DNA of 55,196 nucleotides from Clostridiales bacterium (GCA_024689505.1 JAILDJ010000162.1:1-55196); one strand, 5' to 3'. Counted from the stretch's first letter, positions 42,688 to 53,335 are shown. Notes: a model not told the origin generated them from the letters alone. Numbers and translations: made by a program.

Positions 42688-45120
42688 ATGGAAAGACTGA
42701 CTCTCAACGGCGCCTGGGAGCTGGAGATCCCCGGCACCGACTTCGGCACTGTGGCCGCCGCGGTCCCGGGCTCGGTATATCACGACCTGCTCTCCGCCGG
42801 TCTCATCGACGACCCCTTTTACAGGGACAATGAGACCCAGGCCCTCAAGCTCATGGAGCATACGTTCCACTACACCCGCCGCTTCACCGTCGGCGCGGCG
42901 CTGATGGCCTGTGAAAGGGTCCTGCTCCGGTGCGAGGGGCTGGACACCCTGGCCACGGTGTATATCAACGGCCGGACGGCGGGCACGGCGGACAACATGC
43001 ACCGCACCTGGGAATTCGACGTGAAGGAGCTCCTGCGCGCCGGGGAGAACGAGATCGCCGTGGAGTTCGCCTCCCCCACGAAATACATCAAGGAGGCTTA
43101 CGCCCTGTCCCCCGCCGACGGGACCACCGACGCCATGGTGGGCTTTCCCCTGCTGCGAAAGGCCCACTGCATGTTCGGCTGGGACTGGGGCCCCCGTCTG
43201 CCCGACGCGGGGATCTGGCGGGATATCATGCTCCTGGGGGTGGACACCGCCCGGATCGGGGACGTGCTGGTGCTCCAGCGCCATGAGAACGGTTCCGTCG
43301 CCCTGGAGGTGCAGACGAATCTGGACCGGGTGGGCCCCGGGGAGACGCAGGTTTCCGTCAGCGTCACCGCCCCGGACGGCACGGTGTTCACCGGCCGGGG
43401 GGACCGCTGCAGGATCGAAATCTACCGGCCGGAGCTGTGGTGGCCCGCCGGCATGGGCGACCAGCCTCTGTACGCCGTGGAAGTCACCCTCCGGGGAGAG
43501 GCCGGCGTGCTGGACAGCTGGAAGCGCCGCATCGGTCTGCGCACCATGACGGTGAGCCGCCGGAAGGACCAGTGGGGGGAGAGCTTCAGCCACTGCGTCA
43601 ACGGCGTGGACGTGTTCGCCATGGGGGCCGACTACATCCCCGAGGACAACCTGCTGCCCCGGGTGAACCCGGAGCGCACCCGCCGGCTGCTGACCGACGC
43701 CAGGGCCGCCAACATGAACTGCGTCCGGGTCTGGGGCGGCGGCTACTACCCCGACGACTTCTTTTACGACGTCTGCGACGAGCTGGGTCTGCTGGTGTGG
43801 CAGGACTTCATGTTCGCCTGCGCGGTGTATAATCTGACCGACGAGTTCGAGGCCAACATCACCGCGGAGTTCATCGACAACGTCCGGCGGCTGCGCCACC
43901 ATCCCTCCCTGGCCCTGTGGTGCGGCAACAACGAGATGGAGCAGTTCGTGGCCATGGGCGAGTGGGTATCCAGCAAGCGCCAGGCGGCGGATTACATCAA
44001 GATGTATGAGTACGTGATCCCCAAGGTCCTGAAAAAGGAGGACCCCCAGGCCTTCTACTGGCCCGCCAGCCCCTCCAGCGGCGGCAGCTTCGACGAGCCC
44101 TGGGACCCGGACCGGGGAGACGTGCACTACTGGGACGTGTGGCACGGGCTCAAGCCCTTCACCGACTACAGGAACCACCTGTTCCGCTATGTGTCCGAAT
44201 TCGGGTTCCAGTCCTTCCCCTGCATGGAGACCATCGAGAGCTTCACCCTGCCCCAGGAGCGCAACGTATTCTCCTATGTGATGGAGAAGCACCAGCGCAA
44301 CTCCTCCGCCAACGGGCGGATCGTGGCGTACCTGTCCCAGATGTACCTCTACCCCGCCACCCTGTCCGGGCTGGCGTACGCCTCCCAGCTGCTCCAGGCC
44401 CAGGCCATGCAGTACGGCGTGGAGCACTGGCGCAGACACCGGGGCCGGTGCATGGGGGCGGTGATCTGGCAGCTCAACGACTGCTGGCCGGTGGCCAGCT
44501 GGGCCAGCATCGACTACTACGGCCGGTGGAAGGCGCTGCACTATTACGCCAGGCGCTTCTTCGCCCCGGTGCTGATCTCCTGCCACGAGGAGGGCATCCT
44601 GTCCCAGGACACCAACGTGAACGCGGAGCCCTACCCGCTGAAAAAATCCGCCCGGCTGAACGTCAGCAACGAGACGAGGGCCCCCTTCACCGGCACCGCC
44701 CGCTGGAGCCTGCGACGGAGCGACGCTTCGGTGATCCGTGAGGGGAGCTTCCCCGTGGAGGTCCCCGCCCTCTCGGCGGCGTGGCTGCCCGAGCAGGACT
44801 TCTCCGGGGAGGACACCTACGGGTGCTACTACGCCTACGCCCTGGAGGACGAGGCGGGGAATACCGTGGGCGAGGGGACGGTGCTCTTCTGCGCGCCCAA
44901 GCATTTCCGCTTTGCTGACCCGGAGCTGACCGCCCGGATCGAAGGGGACGAGATCGTGGTGCGCGCCGGGGCCTACGCCCGGAGCGTGGAGGTCCTGTGC
45001 GGGGCCGACACGGTGCTCTCGGACAACTACTTTGACATGAACGCGGGGGAAAAGCGCGTAAAGATCCTCCGGGGCAGCCCGGAGAGCGTCTCCGCCAGGA
45101 GCGTCTTCGATATCCGGTGA
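42688..45120 (+). CDS. Beta-mannosidase (GH2)
   Basis: 810 residues from ATG 42688, which has TGGAGG six bases upstream; a GTG at 42670 is rejected. The GH2 beta-mannosidase pattern is clear: PGSVYHDLLSAGLIDDPFYR and then YTRRFTV near the start; FGWDWGPRLPDAGIWRDI near 170; VWGGGYYPDDFFYD; LWCGNNEMEQF (acid/base Glu); SEFGFQSFPCMETI (nucleophile Glu). There is no signal peptide, so it is cytosolic. It releases mannose from short beta-mannosides. Gene is in strong block-C codon style. Confidence 0.92.
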   Translation: MERLTLNGAWELEIPGTDFGTVAAAVPGSVYHDLLSAGLIDDPFYRDNETQALKLMEHTFHYTRRFTVGAALMACERVLLRCEGLDTLATVYINGRTAGTADNMHRTWEFDVKELLRAGENEIAVEFASPTKYIKEAYALSPADGTTDAMVGFPLLRKAHCMFGWDWGPRLPDAGIWRDIMLLGVDTARIGDVLVLQRHENGSVALEVQTNLDRVGPGETQVSVSVTAPDGTVFTGRGDRCRIEIYRPELWWPAGMGDQPLYAVEVTLRGEAGVLDSWKRRIGLRTMTVSRRKDQWGESFSHCVNGVDVFAMGADYIPEDNLLPRVNPERTRRLLTDARAANMNCVRVWGGGYYPDDFFYDVCDELGLLVWQDFMFACAVYNLTDEFEANITAEFIDNVRRLRHHPSLALWCGNNEMEQFVAMGEWVSSKRQAADYIKMYEYVIPKVLKKEDPQAFYWPASPSSGGSFDEPWDPDRGDVHYWDVWHGLKPFTDYRNHLFRYVSEFGFQSFPCMETIESFTLPQERNVFSYVMEKHQRNSSANGRIVAYLSQMYLYPATLSGLAYASQLLQAQAMQYGVEHWRRHRGRCMGAVIWQLNDCWPVASWASIDYYGRWKALHYYARRFFAPVLISCHEEGILSQDTNVNAEPYPLKKSARLNVSNETRAPFTGTARWSLRRSDASVIREGSFPVEVPALSAAWLPEQDFSGEDTYGCYYAYALEDEAGNTVGEGTVLFCAPKHFRFADPELTARIEGDEIVVRAGAYARSVEVLCGADTVLSDNYFDMNAGEKRVKILRGSPESVSARSVFDIR

Positions 45121-45130
45121 ATACACAGAA

Positions 45131-45167
45131 AAAAAGCAGCTGCATCGGTTGATGCAGCTGCTTTTTT
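45131..45167. terminator. Bidirectional terminator
   Basis: AAAAAGCAGCTGCATC (45131-45146), loop GGTT, GATGCAGCTGCTTTTT (45151-45166), 16 base pairs between convergent genes. Confidence 0.92.
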
Positions 45168-45180
45168 GTTGTTATGGGCC

Positions 45181-46692
45181 TCAGCCCAGGGTCTTGCGGA
45201 TCCAGCCCTTCACCAGCAGATCCATCAGGGGATCCGCCGGGTCGGACCTGGCCTCCACCTTGTCGCCCCACCACATGGACCGGGGGTCCTCCGGGGTGAG
45301 GGGCGCCCAGGTGGGCATGGGGGTGCCGTTGGCGTCTCTCCCGTTGGGATCGCCGAAGCAGATGAAGTTGCACAGGTAGTTGCACATCTGCCGCGCCAGG
45401 TCGTAGTGCTTGCCCACAAAGGGCCGCCAGCACTTGGCCAGGGTCTCGAACCAGAACCACAGGTCCACGGAGTGGAAGGTGCCCGGGTTGTCCCAGCCGG
45501 GGACCTCCGCGTCGAAGACCGCGTAATAGATGGGCTTGTCCAGTCCCACCTCTCTGTCGTGGGCGGCGAAGGCCCGGGCGCAGACCTCGATGCCGCTGCG
45601 CGCTGTCTCCTTCTTCCAGTCGGCCGGGTCGGGACCCAGCAGCGCCAGGAATTTATCCGCGTCGCCGCCGAAGCTCTCCCTGGCGAAGTCCTCCACCTGG
45701 GCCCTGTCGGTGAGGTGCAGAGAGCTCATGAACTCGCTGCTGGTGCGGGTGATGATCAGGGGGACGTTCAGCCGCTGTCCGGCCAGCATCCTCTCCGTGG
45801 CGTCGCCCAGCTGGAACTGACCGTCGGAGGTGGTGCCGAAATGGAAGGGGAAGTCCAGCGTCTTGTCCCGCACGAATTCCGCGGGAAGGGCCCGGGCCTC
45901 CTCCAGGGTCTTTACGCCCATGTGCTCAAAGAACCGCTGGCCGGCCTGCTCCGCCTCGGCATAGGAGGGATGACGGCCCAGAGGGCCGGGGAACACGCCG
46001 CCGAACACGCCGCTGATGATGACGGCCCGCTGGAACAGCCCCTCGTTCTGGGGGCTGGTGAGCTGGGCGCACACGCTGCCGCCGCCGGCGCTCTGGCCGC
46101 CGATGGTGATGTTGTCGGGGTCGCCGCCGAAGGCCGCGATATTCTTCTTTGCCCAGAGGATGCCCGCCTGCTGGTCCAGATGGCCGAAGTTGGAGGGGGC
46201 GTCGGGCTGCTCTTTCGTCAGCTGGGGATGGGCCAGGAAGCCGAAGGCGTTGAGCCGGTAGTTCACGGTGACCACCACCACGCCCCGGCGGGCGATGCGC
46301 TCGCCGTCGAACTCCATCTCGGCGCTGTTGCCCTCCATCAGGCCGCCGCCGAAGAACCAGACGAACACCGGCAGCCGCTCTTCCGCCGTGTCGGCGGGGG
46401 TCCACACGTTCAGATACAGGCAGTCCTCATCCATGGGGATGGAGGGGTCAACGTTCCACTCCCGGGAATAGATGTTGTTCTTGTCCAGGCCGGGGATGTG
46501 CTGCATGGAGATGGGCGCGAAGCTCCAGCACTTGCGCTCCCCCTCCCAGGGGATGACGGGCTGGGGGGCGCGCCAGCGGTTCTCTCCCACGGGAGGCGCC
46601 GCAAAGGGGATGCCCTTAAAAGAGGTGACGCGGGGGTCCGCCGCGGGGAGTCCCACCACGACGCCGCCTTCCACTGCTGCTTTACGGATCAT
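45181..46692 (-). CDS. Type-B carboxylesterase
   Basis: 503 residues. The alpha/beta-hydrolase esterase motifs are [23 protein letters not shown] (oxyanion loop), [20 protein letters not shown] with the GQSAG nucleophile Ser, and a C-terminal catalytic His likely in [12 protein letters not shown]. No signal peptide is seen. It may remove acyl groups from plant glycans or detoxify esters; the substrate cannot be told. It has its own promoter and a shared terminator. Confidence 0.88.
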   Translation of the reverse strand: MIRKAAVEGGVVVGLPAADPRVTSFKGIPFAAPPVGENRWRAPQPVIPWEGERKCWSFAPISMQHIPGLDKNNIYSREWNVDPSIPMDEDCLYLNVWTPADTAEERLPVFVWFFGGGLMEGNSAEMEFDGERIARRGVVVVTVNYRLNAFGFLAHPQLTKEQPDAPSNFGHLDQQAGILWAKKNIAAFGGDPDNITIGGQSAGGGSVCAQLTSPQNEGLFQRAVIISGVFGGVFPGPLGRHPSYAEAEQAGQRFFEHMGVKTLEEARALPAEFVRDKTLDFPFHFGTTSDGQFQLGDATERMLAGQRLNVPLIITRTSSEFMSSLHLTDRAQVEDFARESFGGDADKFLALLGPDPADWKKETARSGIEVCARAFAAHDREVGLDKPIYYAVFDAEVPGWDNPGTFHSVDLWFWFETLAKCWRPFVGKHYDLARQMCNYLCNFICFGDPNGRDANGTPMPTWAPLTPEDPRSMWWGDKVEARSDPADPLMDLLVKGWIRKTLG

Positions 46693-46753
46693 ATTGCTTC
46701 TCCTTTCCCATATGTCATGATCGAACTCGCATTTTGATTTACGGGTTTTCTAT

Positions 46754-46782
46754 ATTGTATACCTTCTCGTCGGGAAGTACAA
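46754..46782 (-). promoter_or_regulatory. Promoter of the carboxylesterase gene
   Basis: On the minus strand: -35 TTGTAC (46777-46782), 17-base spacer, -10 TACAAT (46754-46759). Confidence 0.6.
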
Positions 46783-46931
46783 CTGTCCCCGGTGTAAAAA
46801 TCATCTTTTTTGTGGGGAATGACGGGAAATGGGCGGTTTTCTCCTCTCAGTCTATGGACAGGGGCGGGATGGTGATGTACAATCAGAAGCAGCGGCCGAT
46901 ACCGATTCTGCATAATCCGGAGGAAATGACA

Positions 46932-48485
46932 ATGGATCTGAAAAAAACCGTTTTGGGTATAGAGCTGGGCTCCACCCGCATCAAGGCAGTCCTCATCGAC
47001 GAAAACCACCGTCCCCTGGCCTCCGGGGACTACGAGTGGGAAAACCAGCTCGTCAACGGCGTGTGGACCTACGCAATGGAGGACGTCCACGCCGGTCTGC
47101 GCAGCTGCTTCGCCGCGCTGAAGGCGGACGTGCGCTCAAAGCTCGGACAGGAGCTGACCACCGTGGGCGCCATGGGCGTCAGCGCCATGATGCACGGCTA
47201 TCTGCCCTTTGACAAAGACGGGCGGCAGCTGGCGGAATTCCGCACCTGGCGGAACACCATCACCGGCCCCGCCGCGGAAAAGCTCACCGAACTGTTCGGC
47301 TTCAACATCCCCCAGCGCTGGAGCATCGCCCACTTCTACCAGGCGATCCTCAACGGCGAGGCGCACGTAAAGGACGTGGCCTTCCTCACCACCCTGGCGG
47401 GATATATCCACTGGCGTCTCACCGGGTCGAAGGTCATGGGCGTGGGAGAGGCCAGCGGCATGTTCCCCATCGACAGCGCCGCCCTGGATTACAATGAGGA
47501 GATGGTGCAAAAATGCAACGCCCTCACCGGGCTGGATCTGCGCTCCATCCTGCCCCGGGTGCTCACCGCCGGGGAGAGCGGCGGCACGCTGACCGCCGAA
47601 GGCGCGGCGTTCCTGGACCCCGACGGCACTCTGCTGCCGGGCATCCCCGTGGCACCCTGCGAGGGCGACGCGGGCACCGGCATGGCGGCCACCAACTCCG
47701 TCCGGGTCCGCACCGGCAACGTCTCTGCCGGCACCAGCGACTTTGCCATGATCGTCACGGAAAAGCCCCTGGGGATCCACCGGGAGATCGACATGGTGAC
47801 CACCCCCGACGGCGCGGCGGTGGCCATGGTGCACTGCAACAACTGCACCAGCGACATCAACGCCTGGGTGAACCTCTTCTCCGAGTTCGCGGAGGCCATC
47901 GGCGCGGGGCAGGACAGGGGGGCGCTGTTCACCCTGCTGTTCCGGAAGGCCCTGGAGGGGGACGCCGACTGCGGCGGCCTGCTCTCCTACAACTACTTCT
48001 CCGGGGAGGGCGTCACGGACCTGGACGAGGGACGCCCCGTGTTTGCCCGGACCCCCGACGCCAGATTCACCCTGGCAAACTTCATGCGCACCCACCTGCT
48101 GTCCGCGCTGGCCACGCTGAAGATCGGCCTTGACATCCTCACCGGCCAGGAGAAGGTGACCATCGACAAGCTCTACGGCCACGGCGGCTTCTTCAAGACC
48201 CCGGAGGTGGGGCAGCGGATGCTCTCCGCCGCGGTGGGCGCCCCGGTGTCCGTCATGGAGACCGCCGGAGAGGGCGGCCCCTACGGCATGGCGCTGCTGG
48301 GGGCGTATATGCTCTGGAAGGAGCCCGGGGAGACCCTGGCCGATTACCTGGACAACAAGGTCTTCGCCGGCGCCAGATCCGTCACCCTCTCCGCCGCGCC
48401 ACAGGAGATCGAGGGCTTCAACGCCTTCCTGGCCAGGTACAAAAAGGCCCTGGCCGTGGAAAAAGCGGCAGTGGAAACCATGTAA
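46932..48485 (+). CDS. FGGY-family carbohydrate kinase
   Basis: 517 residues from ATG 46932, eight bases after GGAGG; an ATG at 46926 is too close to it, and the upstream frame (to 46734) is noncoding in style. The ATPase loop [15 protein letters not shown] starts the protein. The sugar-binding half includes [11 protein letters not shown]; the second phosphate loop is [14 protein letters not shown]; a late motif is [20 protein letters not shown] kinases phosphorylate xylulose, ribulose, glycerol or related substrates. Xylulose is suggested by the lyxose isomerase in the same block. This is inference. Confidence 0.85.
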   Translation: MDLKKTVLGIELGSTRIKAVLIDENHRPLASGDYEWENQLVNGVWTYAMEDVHAGLRSCFAALKADVRSKLGQELTTVGAMGVSAMMHGYLPFDKDGRQLAEFRTWRNTITGPAAEKLTELFGFNIPQRWSIAHFYQAILNGEAHVKDVAFLTTLAGYIHWRLTGSKVMGVGEASGMFPIDSAALDYNEEMVQKCNALTGLDLRSILPRVLTAGESGGTLTAEGAAFLDPDGTLLPGIPVAPCEGDAGTGMAATNSVRVRTGNVSAGTSDFAMIVTEKPLGIHREIDMVTTPDGAAVAMVHCNNCTSDINAWVNLFSEFAEAIGAGQDRGALFTLLFRKALEGDADCGGLLSYNYFSGEGVTDLDEGRPVFARTPDARFTLANFMRTHLLSALATLKIGLDILTGQEKVTIDKLYGHGGFFKTPEVGQRMLSAAVGAPVSVMETAGEGGPYGMALLGAYMLWKEPGETLADYLDNKVFAGARSVTLSAAPQEIEGFNAFLARYKKALAVEKAAVETM

Positions 48486-48491
48486 AACCAT

Positions 48492-48527
48492 CACAGCCCC
48501 GGCCTTCCGGCCGGGGCTGTGTTTTTT
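48492..48527. terminator. Bidirectional terminator
   Basis: CACAGCCCCGGCC (48492-48504), loop TTCC, GGCCGGGGCTGTG (48509-48521), then T6. Confidence 0.92.
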
Positions 48528-49233
48528 ATGACAGCTTATTTATGAGCCATTCCTTCAGCTCCGGGAAGCCCCCGTGGGGCCACTGGGCAATGTCTGCTCC
48601 GGAGCGGTTGATCACGCAGTCGGTGAGGAGGAAGACCTCCATCCCCAGCCGGGCGGCGATCATGTCCTCCTGGGTGTCGTTGCCGATCATCACACAGTCC
48701 TCCGGCGCGGCGTCCAGCCGCCGGAGGATCTCCCGGTAGTAGTCGGGATTCGGCTTGCACCAGTTGATGTTTTCATAGGTGGTGTACAGAGCGAAATCCT
48801 CCGGGTTGAGCCCCGCCCAGCGGATGCGGCTTTGCGTGGCCACGGCGGGAAACAGGGGGTTGGTGGCCAGCACCGGCACCGCCCCCATCTCCCTGACCAG
48901 GGAGATGATCTCCGCCGCCTCCGGGGCAAAGCCGCAAAACTCTCTGGCCCGCTGAAAATCCACGGCGTAAAACTCCTCGAACAGGCGGATATCCTCTCTG
49001 GCGGAGGGCCCGAAAACGCCGGTGAAGTAATCCCAGAACGCCTCCTCGTTGGTGCGCGTCCCGTCGTTTTTCACCATGGCGGCGGTGCCCGCCCAGATGG
49101 CCTTGATCAGCTCCCCGGCCTCATAGCCGTGGGGAGCCATTTTCTGCACCAGAAAGCCGAAATAGCCGTTGACGAAGACATCCTGGTCCATGGGCAGCAG
49201 CGTGCCGTCCAGATCGAATAAAACGTATTTCAT
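48526..49233 (-). CDS. HAD-superfamily hydrolase
   Basis: 235 residues. HAD motif I is LFDLDGTLLPMDQDVF (nucleophile Asp), motif II is PVLATNPLFP, motif III is KPNPDYY, and motif IV is MIGNDTQEDMIAARLGM. The helical cap (about 15-95) is large enough for phosphoglycolate-phosphatase-type enzymes. Substrate unknown. It lies 10 bases after the diaminopimelate decarboxylase gene in the same operon. Confidence 0.88.
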   Translation of the reverse strand: MKYVLFDLDGTLLPMDQDVFVNGYFGFLVQKMAPHGYEAGELIKAIWAGTAAMVKNDGTRTNEEAFWDYFTGVFGPSAREDIRLFEEFYAVDFQRAREFCGFAPEAAEIISLVREMGAVPVLATNPLFPAVATQSRIRWAGLNPEDFALYTTYENINWCKPNPDYYREILRRLDAAPEDCVMIGNDTQEDMIAARLGMEVFLLTDCVINRSGADIAQWPHGGFPELKEWLINKLS

Positions 49234-49243
49234 TTCTATCCCC

Positions 49244-50539
49244 TCAAAGATCCAGCGCCGTCATGTCCTCCTCCGTCTCCCGGCGCACCGCCACGCGGCT
49301 CCCGTCGGGAGTGAGCATCACCACCGGCGGGCGGCCCAGGCGGTTGTAATTGGAGGCCATGGAGTAGTTGTACGCCCCGGTGGTGCACACGCACACCAGG
49401 TCCCCCCGGCGGGTGTCCGCGGGCAGGCTCACCCCCGGCTGGAGGATGTCCCCGTTTTCACAGCAGCGTCCGGCCAGGTCGAAGATCTCCGTCTCCCCGG
49501 CGTCGTCCCGGGCGTGGAGCACGGTATATCTGGCCCGGTAGAGACTGTAGCGGGGGTTGTCGGACATGCCCCCGTCCACGATGACGTAGTTTTTGCACCC
49601 GGGGATGCGCTTGACGGTGCTGACGGTATACACGGTCATCCCCGCGTCGGCCACGATGCTCCGGCCGGGCTCCATGATCACCCGGGGCATGGGCAGCCCC
49701 GCCTCTTTGGTCCGGAGGCGAAGGCGCTCCGCCACCTCCCGGAGCCGTCCGGGGATGTCCGCGGCGGGATCGCTGTCTACATACCTCACGCCGTAGCCGC
49801 CCCCCAGGTCCAGCTCCCCGGCCACATAGCCCAGCTCGTCCCGGAGCCTGGCCATGAAGGCCACCATCACGTCGGAGAGCTGCTCGAATACGTCCTCGTC
49901 GAAGACCTCGGAGCCCACGTGGCTGTGAAGCCCCGCCAGCTCCACCCCGGGGGCGGCCAGGGCGGCCTTTACCAGCTCCATGGCCTGGCCGGTCTGGATG
50001 GGCGCGCCGAACTTCACGTCCACGGTGCCGGTGTTCACCGCCTCATAGGTGTGGGGGTCGATGCCCGGGGTAATGCGCACCAGGATCTTCTGGCGCATGC
50101 CCCGCTCCGCCGCCATGGCGGACAGGGCGGCCAGCTCCTCCGGATTGTCCACCACGAAGCAGCCTACGCCGTGGTCCAGGGCGTAGCGGATATCCGCGTC
50201 CGTCTTGGCGTCCCCCTGAAAGTAAATGTCCTCCGGGGGGAAGCCCGCGGACAGTGCGGTGTGCATCTCGCCCACGGAGACCGCGTCCAGCCCCATGCCC
50301 TCCGCGGCCATGATCCGGCAGATCTCCATGAAGGAAGCCGCCTTCCCGGCGTAAAGGACCCGGGACCCCCGGGGAAAGCTGTCCCGAAACGCGTTGAGAT
50401 ACATCCGGCAGTTGGCCCGGATGCGCTCCTCATCCATGAGATACAGGGGCGTGCCGTATTTCTCCGCCAGGGCGGAGACGTCATGGCCGGCGAAGAGCAG
50501 CGCGCCGTTATCGCCGCGGCGGATATTGTCGGAAAGCAT
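49244..50539 (-). CDS. lysA: Diaminopimelate decarboxylase
   Basis: 431 residues from ATG 50539 (AAGGAG upstream; the frame upstream to 50644 has no such site). The PLP lysine is in YAGKAASF. Other motifs are LHSHVGSEVFDEDVF, LDLGGGYGVRYVD, EPGRSIVADAG and CTTGAYNYSMASNYN. It removes CO2 from meso-diaminopimelate to give lysine. The specificity helix is not certain by eye, but the overall fit is to LysA, not ornithine or arginine decarboxylases. Confidence 0.92.
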   Translation of the reverse strand: MLSDNIRRGDNGALLFAGHDVSALAEKYGTPLYLMDEERIRANCRMYLNAFRDSFPRGSRVLYAGKAASFMEICRIMAAEGMGLDAVSVGEMHTALSAGFPPEDIYFQGDAKTDADIRYALDHGVGCFVVDNPEELAALSAMAAERGMRQKILVRITPGIDPHTYEAVNTGTVDVKFGAPIQTGQAMELVKAALAAPGVELAGLHSHVGSEVFDEDVFEQLSDVMVAFMARLRDELGYVAGELDLGGGYGVRYVDSDPAADIPGRLREVAERLRLRTKEAGLPMPRVIMEPGRSIVADAGMTVYTVSTVKRIPGCKNYVIVDGGMSDNPRYSLYRARYTVLHARDDAGETEIFDLAGRCCENGDILQPGVSLPADTRRGDLVCVCTTGAYNYSMASNYNRLGRPPVVMLTPDGSRVAVRRETEEDMTALDL

Positions 50540-50770
50540 GGCTTGCTCCTTCCCCCGGCCGGCCCGAAAACGGACCCGGCGGCCGGGCGGTTTTTGCGGG
50601 TATTGTAGCACGTCCCCGCCTCGGGTGTCAACTCGGCGCGCCATGGGAAAAACCTGATTTTTGAAAGGAAATTCCTCTGTTTGTTCTTTCCCTGGGCGGG
50701 AAGTTGCGTTATAATGAAAGTATAACGGAATGAAACACGGACCCCTGTCATTTTAAGAAGGAGGAACTAT

Positions 50771-53335
50771 ATGGCCAACAAGATCTACGCCGCGAAAGAC
50801 CCCGCCGTCTCCCAGCGGGAGCTGGAGCACATGGCGCTGTCCCGCTCACTGGCGGGGGAGTGCGTGGTGCTGCTGGAAAACGACGGCACCCTGCCTCTGC
50901 GCGAGACAGGCAGGATCGCCCTGTTCGGCAGCGGCGGCCGGAATACCATCAAGGGCGGCACCGGCTCCGGCGACGTGAATACCCGCAGCAATGTGAACAT
51001 CGAACAGGGCCTGGAGGACGCGGGCTTCACCGTGACCACCCGGGCCTGGCTGGACCGGCAGGACGCCGCCCGCGCCAAGGCCAGGGAAGAGTTCACCGCC
51101 TGGATCCCCCAGGAGGCAAAGCGCCTGGACGTGTCCGAGCTGTTTATCGCCTTTTCCCACCCCTTCCAGGTGGTGGCCCCCACGGAGATCACCCCGGAGG
51201 ACCTGGCCGCCGCAGACACGGACACCGCGGTGTACGTCATCTCCCGCACCGCCGGAGAGGGCGCCGACCGCTGGAACAAGCGGGGGGATTACCTGCTCTT
51301 TGAGGAGGAAAAAGCCCAGCTGGAGCTGCTGGGAGAGCGCTTTGAAAAGCTGATCGTGGTTTTGAATGTGGGCGGCGTCATGGATATGAGCGAGCTGCTG
51401 TCCATCAAGGGGATCAACGCCGTGGTGCTCATGAGCCAGCTGGGCAACATCGGCGGGAATGTGCTCTCCGACGTGCTCACCGGCAAGGCCAACCCCTCCG
51501 GCAAGCTCACGGACACCTGGGCGAAAAGATACGAGGACTATCCCTCCTCCGCCCGCTTCAGCCACAACGATGGCGACGACATCGAGGAGTACTACACCGA
51601 GGGGATCTATGTGGGCTACCGCTACTTTGACACCTTCTGCGTGGAGCCCGTGTATCCCTTCGGCTTCGGCCGGTCCTACACCACCTTCTCCATCGACCGG
51701 GGCGGCGCCGTCCTGGACGGGGATACCGTCACCATCGAGGCCTCGGTGACCAACACCGGCAGCTTCCCCGGCAAGGAGGTGCTGCAGCTGTACGCCTCCG
51801 CCCCGGAGGGAGAGCTGCCCAAGCCCTATCAGGAGCTGGTATGCTTCGCCAAGACCGACGAGCTGGCCCCGGGAGAGACCCAGACGCTGATGCTCTCCTT
51901 CCGGGCCGGACAGCTGGCCTCCTACAGCCAGGAGAAGGCCGCCTGGGTCCTGGAGCCCGGCGACTACATGCTCCGGCTGGGCAACAGCTCCCGGAACACC
52001 GTGGTAGCCGCCGTGCTGCGTCTCACCGGAACGGTGATCACGGAGAAAACGAAAAACCTCTTCCCCGTCGACGCCAGGGTGGAGGAGATCGCTCCTCCCG
52101 CTCCCCCGGCCCCCCAGGGCTTTGATGCCCCGGTGCTGTTCCTGCTCACCGGCGAGGTGGAGACCCGGGAGGTGACCTATTCCGGGGAGCGCGCCCCCCT
52201 TGTCACCGACAAGACGGAGCCCGTCACCGTGCAGGACATCCTCTCAGGCAAGGCCACGGTGGAGGACCTGGTGGCGCAGCTGAGCGTCGAGGACATGGCG
52301 GAATACTGCGTGGGCACCGCCCGGGCCGGCGGCGGCAGCGTGCTGGGCAGCTCGTCCTACACCGTCCCCGGCGCCGCGGGAGACACCAGCTCCATCCACC
52401 GGGAGGACAGGGGCGTCATCAACATGATCATGGCCGACGGCCCCGCGGGCCTGCGGCTGACGCCGATCTTCAAAACCGACAAGGCCGGCAACCTGCTGCC
52501 CGGAGGGAGCATCCTGGGGGATCTGGTGGAGCCCTTCGATCCCAAGTACACCGACGAGAACTCCGACACCTATTACCAGTACTGCACCGCCATCCCCATC
52601 GGCTGGGCCTTGGCCATGAGCTGGAACATGCCTCTGCTCAAGGAGATCGGCTCCATGGTGGGCAGCGAGATGGAGACCTTCGGCGTGGATCTGTGGCTGG
52701 CCCCCGCCATGAACATCCACCGCAACCCCCTGTGCGGCCGGAACTTCGAGTACTACTCCGAGGACCCGGTGGTCAGCGGCAAGTGCGCCGCGGCCATCAC
52801 CCTGGGCGTCCAGAGCCACCCTGGCAAGGGCACCACCATCAAGCACTTTGCCGCCAACAGCCAGGAGGACAACCGTTACTTCACCAACTCCCATATCAAC
52901 GAAAGGGCCATCCGGGAGATCTACCTGAAGGCCTTTGAGATCGCGGTGAAGGAGTCCCAGCCTCTGTCCATCATGACCTCCTACAACCTGCTCAACGGCA
53001 TCCACACCGCCAACAGCTACGACCTGATCCAGGCGGTATGCCGGGACGAGTGGGGCTTCCGGGGCGTGATCATGACCGACTGGACCACCTCCCAGTACGT
53101 GCCCATGCTCACCGGTCCCAACCGCTCCCCCTATCCCATCTCCGCCTCCAGCGGCTGCATCGCCGCGGGCAACGACATCCAGATGCCCGGCTGCCAGCAG
53201 AACGTGGACGACATCGTCCGGGCCGTCACCACCGGGGAGCCGGTGGACGGCTATACCATCACCAAGGCGGACCTGCAGTTCAACGCGGCCAACGTGATCC
53301 GCGTGGCCGTCATGATCGCAGGCGCCGGGAAATGA
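50771..53335 (+). CDS. GH3 beta-glucosidase with permuted domains
   Basis: 854 residues. The domain order is reversed: residues about 1-290 are the GH3 C-terminal alpha/beta sandwich (VLLENDGTLPLRETGRIALF; ending YPFGFGRSYTTFSI). About 300-420 is a fibronectin-III-like domain. The catalytic barrel comes last (about 480-850), with NIHRNPLCGRNFEYYSEDP, IKHFAANSQEDNRY and VIMTDWTTSQY, whose Asp is the nucleophile. No signal peptide, so cytosolic. The reversed order is known from some rumen clostridial GH3 enzymes. Likely cleaves beta-glucosides from non-reducing ends. Its own promoter -10 TATAAT is at 50710-50715 and AAGGAGGAA precedes the start. Confidence 0.92.
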   Translation: MANKIYAAKDPAVSQRELEHMALSRSLAGECVVLLENDGTLPLRETGRIALFGSGGRNTIKGGTGSGDVNTRSNVNIEQGLEDAGFTVTTRAWLDRQDAARAKAREEFTAWIPQEAKRLDVSELFIAFSHPFQVVAPTEITPEDLAAADTDTAVYVISRTAGEGADRWNKRGDYLLFEEEKAQLELLGERFEKLIVVLNVGGVMDMSELLSIKGINAVVLMSQLGNIGGNVLSDVLTGKANPSGKLTDTWAKRYEDYPSSARFSHNDGDDIEEYYTEGIYVGYRYFDTFCVEPVYPFGFGRSYTTFSIDRGGAVLDGDTVTIEASVTNTGSFPGKEVLQLYASAPEGELPKPYQELVCFAKTDELAPGETQTLMLSFRAGQLASYSQEKAAWVLEPGDYMLRLGNSSRNTVVAAVLRLTGTVITEKTKNLFPVDARVEEIAPPAPPAPQGFDAPVLFLLTGEVETREVTYSGERAPLVTDKTEPVTVQDILSGKATVEDLVAQLSVEDMAEYCVGTARAGGGSVLGSSSYTVPGAAGDTSSIHREDRGVINMIMADGPAGLRLTPIFKTDKAGNLLPGGSILGDLVEPFDPKYTDENSDTYYQYCTAIPIGWALAMSWNMPLLKEIGSMVGSEMETFGVDLWLAPAMNIHRNPLCGRNFEYYSEDPVVSGKCAAAITLGVQSHPGKGTTIKHFAANSQEDNRYFTNSHINERAIREIYLKAFEIAVKESQPLSIMTSYNLLNGIHTANSYDLIQAVCRDEWGFRGVIMTDWTTSQYVPMLTGPNRSPYPISASSGCIAAGNDIQMPGCQQNVDDIVRAVTTGEPVDGYTITKADLQFNAANVIRVAVMIAGAGK

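Noticed and set aside
42667-45126. Minus-strand open frame (about 820 codons) opposite the beta-mannosidase
   Set aside because: Shadow of the GH2 gene with low-complexity composition; no recognisable motif.
45166-46737. Plus-strand open frame opposite the carboxylesterase
   Set aside because: Covers exactly the esterase gene and has no domain; the esterase strand has the GQSAG motif, promoter and terminator.
49169-50608. Plus-strand open frame opposite lysA
   Set aside because: Shadow frame; the minus strand shows all LysA motifs and a ribosome site.
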